A DNA stretch of 46,337 bases from a bacterium (GTDB lineage: Bacteria > Bacteroidota > Bacteroidia > Bacteroidales > Muribaculaceae). Under the pieces are notes generated by a model, which saw only the letters and a list, made by a program, of their open reading frames with translations, was not told where the DNA came from and searched no databases. The position numbers and the translations under genes are program-made. Shown here piece after piece: positions 44,901 through 46,337 of the stretch. Every line of letters starts with the position of its first letter. The first letter of the stretch is position 1. The stretch lies in assembly GCA_004563195.1 (NCBI GenBank), contig SFTJ01000023.1, forward strand, positions 1-46,337. Reading direction: 5' to 3'.

Positions 44901-44961
44901 CCATAGTCAACACCATCATTAATGCTGTAATATGCTTCAATATGCTACTTCGCCTGTTCAT
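38935..44961 (-). CDS. Large Rhs/YD-repeat protein with variable C-terminal tip
   Basis: 2008 residues. A signal peptide (1-29, ending SMVSAQ) is followed by a N-terminal domain (TLAMPVSISYNTQGIKVDDD, GLGWTLDCGGSITRTIKG) typical of Bacteroidota Rhs proteins, then many YD repeats (for example YRYDSRDRMSARKL, YEYDLSDIANPLQS, YAYDANGNMTRDLNKG) that should build a hollow shell. The Rhs-associated core lies at about 1750-1845 (DLYDSQARWYDSPLGRTTTM, NPVRFVDQYG). The tip, about 1842-2008, is not recognised: beta-rich with INYSVSIGAQLGFNINSGKK and ending DLWNGLKELFSK. It is presumably a toxin or adhesin module released on contact. Secretion is Sec-dependent with a later step unknown. A frameshifted secreted protein is 22 bases upstream; an RDD protein follows. 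Confidence 0.9.
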   Translation of the reverse strand: MNRRSSILKHITALMMVLTMALSVSMVSAQTNPVQDGTIKIPRTVKDETVLPSPEAAKMGTLPENTVSYNRGVVNISRQLLTLQSGTLAMPVSISYNTQGIKVDDDNCLVGLGWTLDCGGSITRTIKGRPDELREFQLKSVSQIEADNNVAYLKDVMRGAIDADYDRYNYSVGGYSGSFIITDGSIVQLPKTDLTIELTGEEREGVRDFKITTPNGEQYWFTAREHTDYHYSPATATANTSYISPDYTAVSGWHLTKALSANRSDSIMLEYATSRHVRVDVTDNLYSASMSYDGHSYSFGNSHSGISSTATTGYPDKRIPKTITGRGFTLDISTDSISHYRRISQMTLRNVEGDVVKQVKFNASIFNDGRIRFDSYSIESDGKKTDGASFGYNITPATRLCKDFFGYNNHAYGTSYPYESILNGNLTPSQARAYNFDSAKAGLLTSITDFTGATTTFTYEPSQAISGGHLVHIGVRIKKISINGRNYVREFAYEDAATTINFGSLSTNDFLSTSGSRWGTLTSSGYSTGTSYTASCRKPGNVEGATIYYGKVTETISGTAIDTPIKTVYEYDLSDIANPLQSGGRGMPNEYSSNTRYIGSHATSNTSGEAGQTQHYVLEAHTVSGYFEETIWDKAPLKKKTLYRYNAGAYTPETEETYYYSIDKEPAMTIGLFAEGLTRSTKSANTIAVNDVYDNVTDVNFFNITLRCGRSFRDSTEIVHYYADGTQQRTTTRYNYNGRGTVLEILPFGLRPIDPDESDDNFIDIRIGEMKGFDCDTIHYDSNHALLQAEQTQCGDFTFDRYICYTSNVRDNSLISSLASQGRFALPVIERYVVNHTDTIDVHTHYSRYINPSNVQKSYVEIRHNGREITRRDYADYDRHGNLLETSVDGAAPTSYLWGYGSTLPVAKVDGSGYSDFANIASKSTIINTGEGNESNLESILAALRAAQGLNVTSYDYIPLVGCTKITAPNGANTTYGYQAGRLASISDHQGTQLKAFDFTMAGEGGGARNMTSETIFKDENGSTSATAKSYYDIFGMPTINIGIENTSSTIRETASAIAYDAIGRKIAESVATPVDDASSKSISQIIQAAKTYYGDDAVETTYSYDGTSLGNATSEQAPGEEFADHPKQSEIGANSNTLHSCIRLTCDAQSGAIRNTGNYSSGELTVATTTDEDGNLHITFTDRLGNTILDRRGSEGNWLDTYYVYDNSGLLQAVLPPKATIPQEGSAVSTDDINRLAYLYRYDSRDRMSARKLPGCEWEYMAYDRAGRRIFYQDGKLRSQGKTRFEVFDRLGRSCLQGICNSTNIDFDAINASQMTVTAQWAGDTNLLKGYTIYAENGSMPALTNVQITSATYYDNYDFLGKNGVPQVSGSSPAIFGNAKGMATGKLTAVYNCSNIDGALYCINFYDEKGQIVESRSNNIFGGTDIEVADYNLVGKVVNQRTFHNGISAIITLMPDICEYTYDAGDRVLSTKLTHKGRQHTLESCTYDEAGRLRQRTAPALQIGTNYNIRGWITRIADNHNFSQNLQYATGTNPYYNGNISVNYCTNAKGMPIGYSYGYDDANRLMAANYDGIGNYTTAYSYDKNSNIEHIVRGGFETEANGSPIWIDNLTLSYSGNQLTRITDNGEDSGEYGAMEFVDRSNAANEYAYDANGNMTRDLNKGISNITYNLLNLPGEITFTDGRKVKYIYTADGTKVRTTYYDATGSQTLQIDYLGNYILRNGVVDRILTSSGYIKNDTVYSYVKDYQGNVRSVVRQDGAVVESTDYYPYGTPFTTANSVQPYKYGSKELDRMHGLDLYDSQARWYDSPLGRTTTMDPKSEKYYSISPYLWCAGNPVRFVDQYGMSVDEAFEFFSRSINYSVSIGAQLGFNINSGKKSISFDINFRSIDLYNSEGNNKISESINIGCYGFSFSAEKAVWEETDDIAIVESTTAIDFYGLGVNIESTQTASKVAPDLWRLNSDRNSEVNTYYSFPIDTFITADFHCLIGLELKINISDLWNGLKELFSK

Positions 44962-44983
44962 TATTTATTGTTTCTTACGGAGT

Positions 44984-45935
44984 TTATTTGAATTTCTCTA
45001 CATACACTTGATTGCCTGCGCGCAGATACACCACATAGCTTTCGCCCGGCACTGTCGAACAGTCTAATTCTATCGTATCGCTACTGCTTCCTGATATACG
45101 CTTGCTTGCATAGACCATACCCAAAGCATTGCACAACAATGCTTCTACATCGATTGCTCTTTCGGATGTAATGTTGATGGTGATTCGTTTCGACGATGCG
45201 TCGTAGTTGGCCTCATAGCTGAATCCACTATCGTCCACATCTTGTTGCTGATAGTCTTTAACTTGTTCGGCATAATCTTTATCGTAGGCATTCTTTTCCA
45301 ATTGTTCATTCGGCGAGATATATAGTGCTGCGTTATCGCCGATAGTATAGTCAAATATCGGATAACGATAACCCGGTGCAAGCCAACGGTAGCGGTGTAT
45401 CTCTCTACTGCCTGTGCTGTCGCAAAGCGCTATTAATATATGTGTACGCACCACATTGCCGAGAGTATCGCCATCGGGCGTTATCAGCGTGCCTATGTCA
45501 TCCACTTCGAGGCTACATTCTGAGTTAATCCTGTGATAAATTTTATCGCAGTACCATTCTTCTCCTTCGGTAGCCAATTTTGATTGATAGCCATAAAACA
45601 AATACTTGGGCTGATAGCACACTGCATTATCAAATCTCACCTTGCTAAGATAATCCTCAAAGCCTGTGAGCATAATACCGGAATCGGCATCTACAATCAA
45701 ACTGCTTCTCTTGGAGCCGGCTTTTTCTACCAATGTATCACCAAGGTTGAAATAGCGCAACTTCACCACCTTATCGCCAACCGCCGCCGATGAAAAGTCC
45801 CACACGACACCCTTCCCGGTAGTATCATAATGGCAAAATTCCGTCCTGCGGCACATTGGTCATCACTTCAGCCGACAATGATATTATGCAGCCAAAGAGG
45901 AGCAAAAGTGTTGATATGTAACGTCGAATGTTCAT
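44984..45935 (-). pseudogene. Secreted Rhs-partner protein with N-terminal frameshift
   Basis: The longer frame (ATG about 45856, 290 residues) starts without a signal, MCRRTEFCHYDTTGKGVVWD. A second frame, starting at ATG 45935, gives a clean signal peptide MNIRRYISTLLLLFGCIISL then SAEVMTNVPQDG and stops soon after. Joining them needs the loss of one base near 45834-45842 (an AAAATT stretch), and total length then fits 317 codons. So the signal-bearing N-terminus is probably split off by a one-base insertion, or the sequence has an error. The body is beta-rich; the last 65 residues (AIDVEALLCNALGMVYASKR, then YVVYLRAGNQVYVEKFK) recall a T9SS-type sorting domain. It precedes the Rhs gene by 22 bases and shares its promoter. 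Confidence 0.65.
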
Positions 45936-45963
45936 GCGCTCCGATGTTAAGGTCTGTTTTTCG

Positions 45964-45995
45964 CAAATATATATAGTATTTTTTATAATCGCAAT
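45964..45995 (-). promoter_or_regulatory. Promoter of the Rhs operon
   Basis: Minus strand ATTG (45995-45992), 20 bases, TATATTTG (45971-45964). The ATG at 45935 lies 28 bases downstream, which also supports that start for the secreted partner gene. Confidence 0.68.
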
Positions 45996-46043
45996 AAAAT
46001 TTAGTTAAAAATTCTGCCTCTCCGCCATCGATGGTGTGTTTTA

Positions 46044-46119
46044 GCACGGATTTGCATAAAACGATGCTTATTTAAACACGGATTTGCACAAATGTTTTAA
46101 GAACACGGATTTACACCGT
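46044..46119. repeat. Three imperfect 17-base direct repeats
   Basis: GCACGGATTTGCATAAA (46044-46060), ACACGGATTTGCACAAA (46076-46092) and ACACGGATTTACACCGT (46103-46119), with starts 32 and 27 bases apart. They resemble dispersed intergenic repeats rather than a CRISPR. Confidence 0.6.
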
Positions 46120-46179
46120 GTAACCGTGAATAAATATCTGTGTAATCTGTGAGAGATTAAAAAATATCAGCAAGTGGCT

Positions 46180-46302
46180 ATCAGCCTCTCCGAGGCTGAT
46201 TTGTGGATGGGACAGGGTACACCACACCGGTCGCTGCGCGTACAACCGTCCGCGATGGCGTATCGGACTAAAAAGCATAGCCACCTCGGCTCGGGTGGCT
46301 AT
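46180..46302. repeat. Two 9-bp hairpins in intergenic repeat-like sequence
   Basis: ATCAGCCTC (46180-46188) pairs with GAGGCTGAT (46192-46200); ATAGCCACC (46277-46285) pairs with GGTGGCTAT (46294-46302). Both share a GTGGCT/AGCCAC word with the hairpin at 6882-6916. Confidence 0.5.
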
Positions 46303-46337
46303 TGTTGTGTCGGTTATTCTGTCGGTTTCCAACGGTC

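Larger units (their letters stand above)
45936..46337. other. 402-base 3' region with promoter, short repeats and hairpins, no gene
   Basis: Only the Rhs-operon promoter, three short repeats and two hairpins are supported. A 73-codon minus frame (46111-46332) lies over these hairpins and has no family or coding features. Confidence 0.55.

Noticed and set aside
46044..46119. Short CRISPR array
   Set aside because: Only three imperfect 17-base repeats with 10-15 base gaps and no cas genes.
46111..46332. 73-codon minus frame at the window end
   Set aside because: It is laid over two hairpins and short repeats and has no recognisable product.

Overview
The window looks like a piece of a Bacteroidales (phylum Bacteroidota) chromosome, most likely a gut or oral commensal of the Muribaculaceae/Bacteroides kind. 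The reasons are many promoters of the Bacteroidota type (-33 TTTG, -7 TAnnTTTG), a DUF4270 lipoprotein next to a glycogen-synthase-like protein, an RND pump fused to its own outer-membrane channel, a TPR/transmembrane/HTH regulator, and large signal-peptide-bearing Rhs proteins. The genus is inferred from gene content; no rRNA is present.

Layout. (1) 1-2331, minus strand, AT-rich: a peptide natural-product (RiPP) cassette, made of a six-cysteine precursor, a radical SAM/SPASM maturase and the start of an outer-membrane receptor cut by the window edge. (2) 2546-14402, mostly plus strand, GC-richer core genome: lpxB, a low-molecular-weight tyrosine phosphatase, a secreted GH20 hexosaminidase, a twin-ATPase ABC protein (minus), a polyprenol-phosphate mannosyltransferase broken by an internal deletion, dihydroorotase, a P-type Ca2+ ATPase and a small outer-membrane barrel. 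(3) 14435-19423, minus strand: a run of ffh, a secreted six-hairpin glycosidase-like protein, folD and a CapA-family protein. (4) 19859-30517, plus strand: the glycogen-synthase-like protein and DUF4270 lipoprotein, a tRNA-Thr, a heavy-metal RND efflux pair, a TPR regulator, and a membrane protein with an HExxH motif followed by a micro-ORF.

(5) 30671-36566, accessory and partly AT-rich: a three-gene minus-strand operon (XRE regulator, ABC-type AAA ATPase, PD-(D/E)XK-like nuclease) that looks like an anti-phage module, a small Cys-containing secreted protein, an orphan promoter, an AAA+ ATPase with an acidic linker, and a frameshifted DUF2200 gene. (6) 36667-45995, minus strand: a polymorphic-toxin locus. 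It holds a frameshifted secreted protein, a 2008-residue Rhs protein with an unrecognised C-terminal tip, an RDD membrane protein placed where an immunity gene would be, a 362-residue mini-Rhs with its own signal peptide and a DUF4329-like tip, and an NTF2-fold-type immunity lipoprotein. The last 350 bases hold short repeats and hairpins.

The best candidates for something not yet described are the RiPP cassette with its outer-membrane receptor, the XRE-ATPase-nuclease operon, and the Rhs locus with its mini-Rhs chimera and RDD partner. All functional statements are read from sequence motifs and family knowledge; no database search was run.
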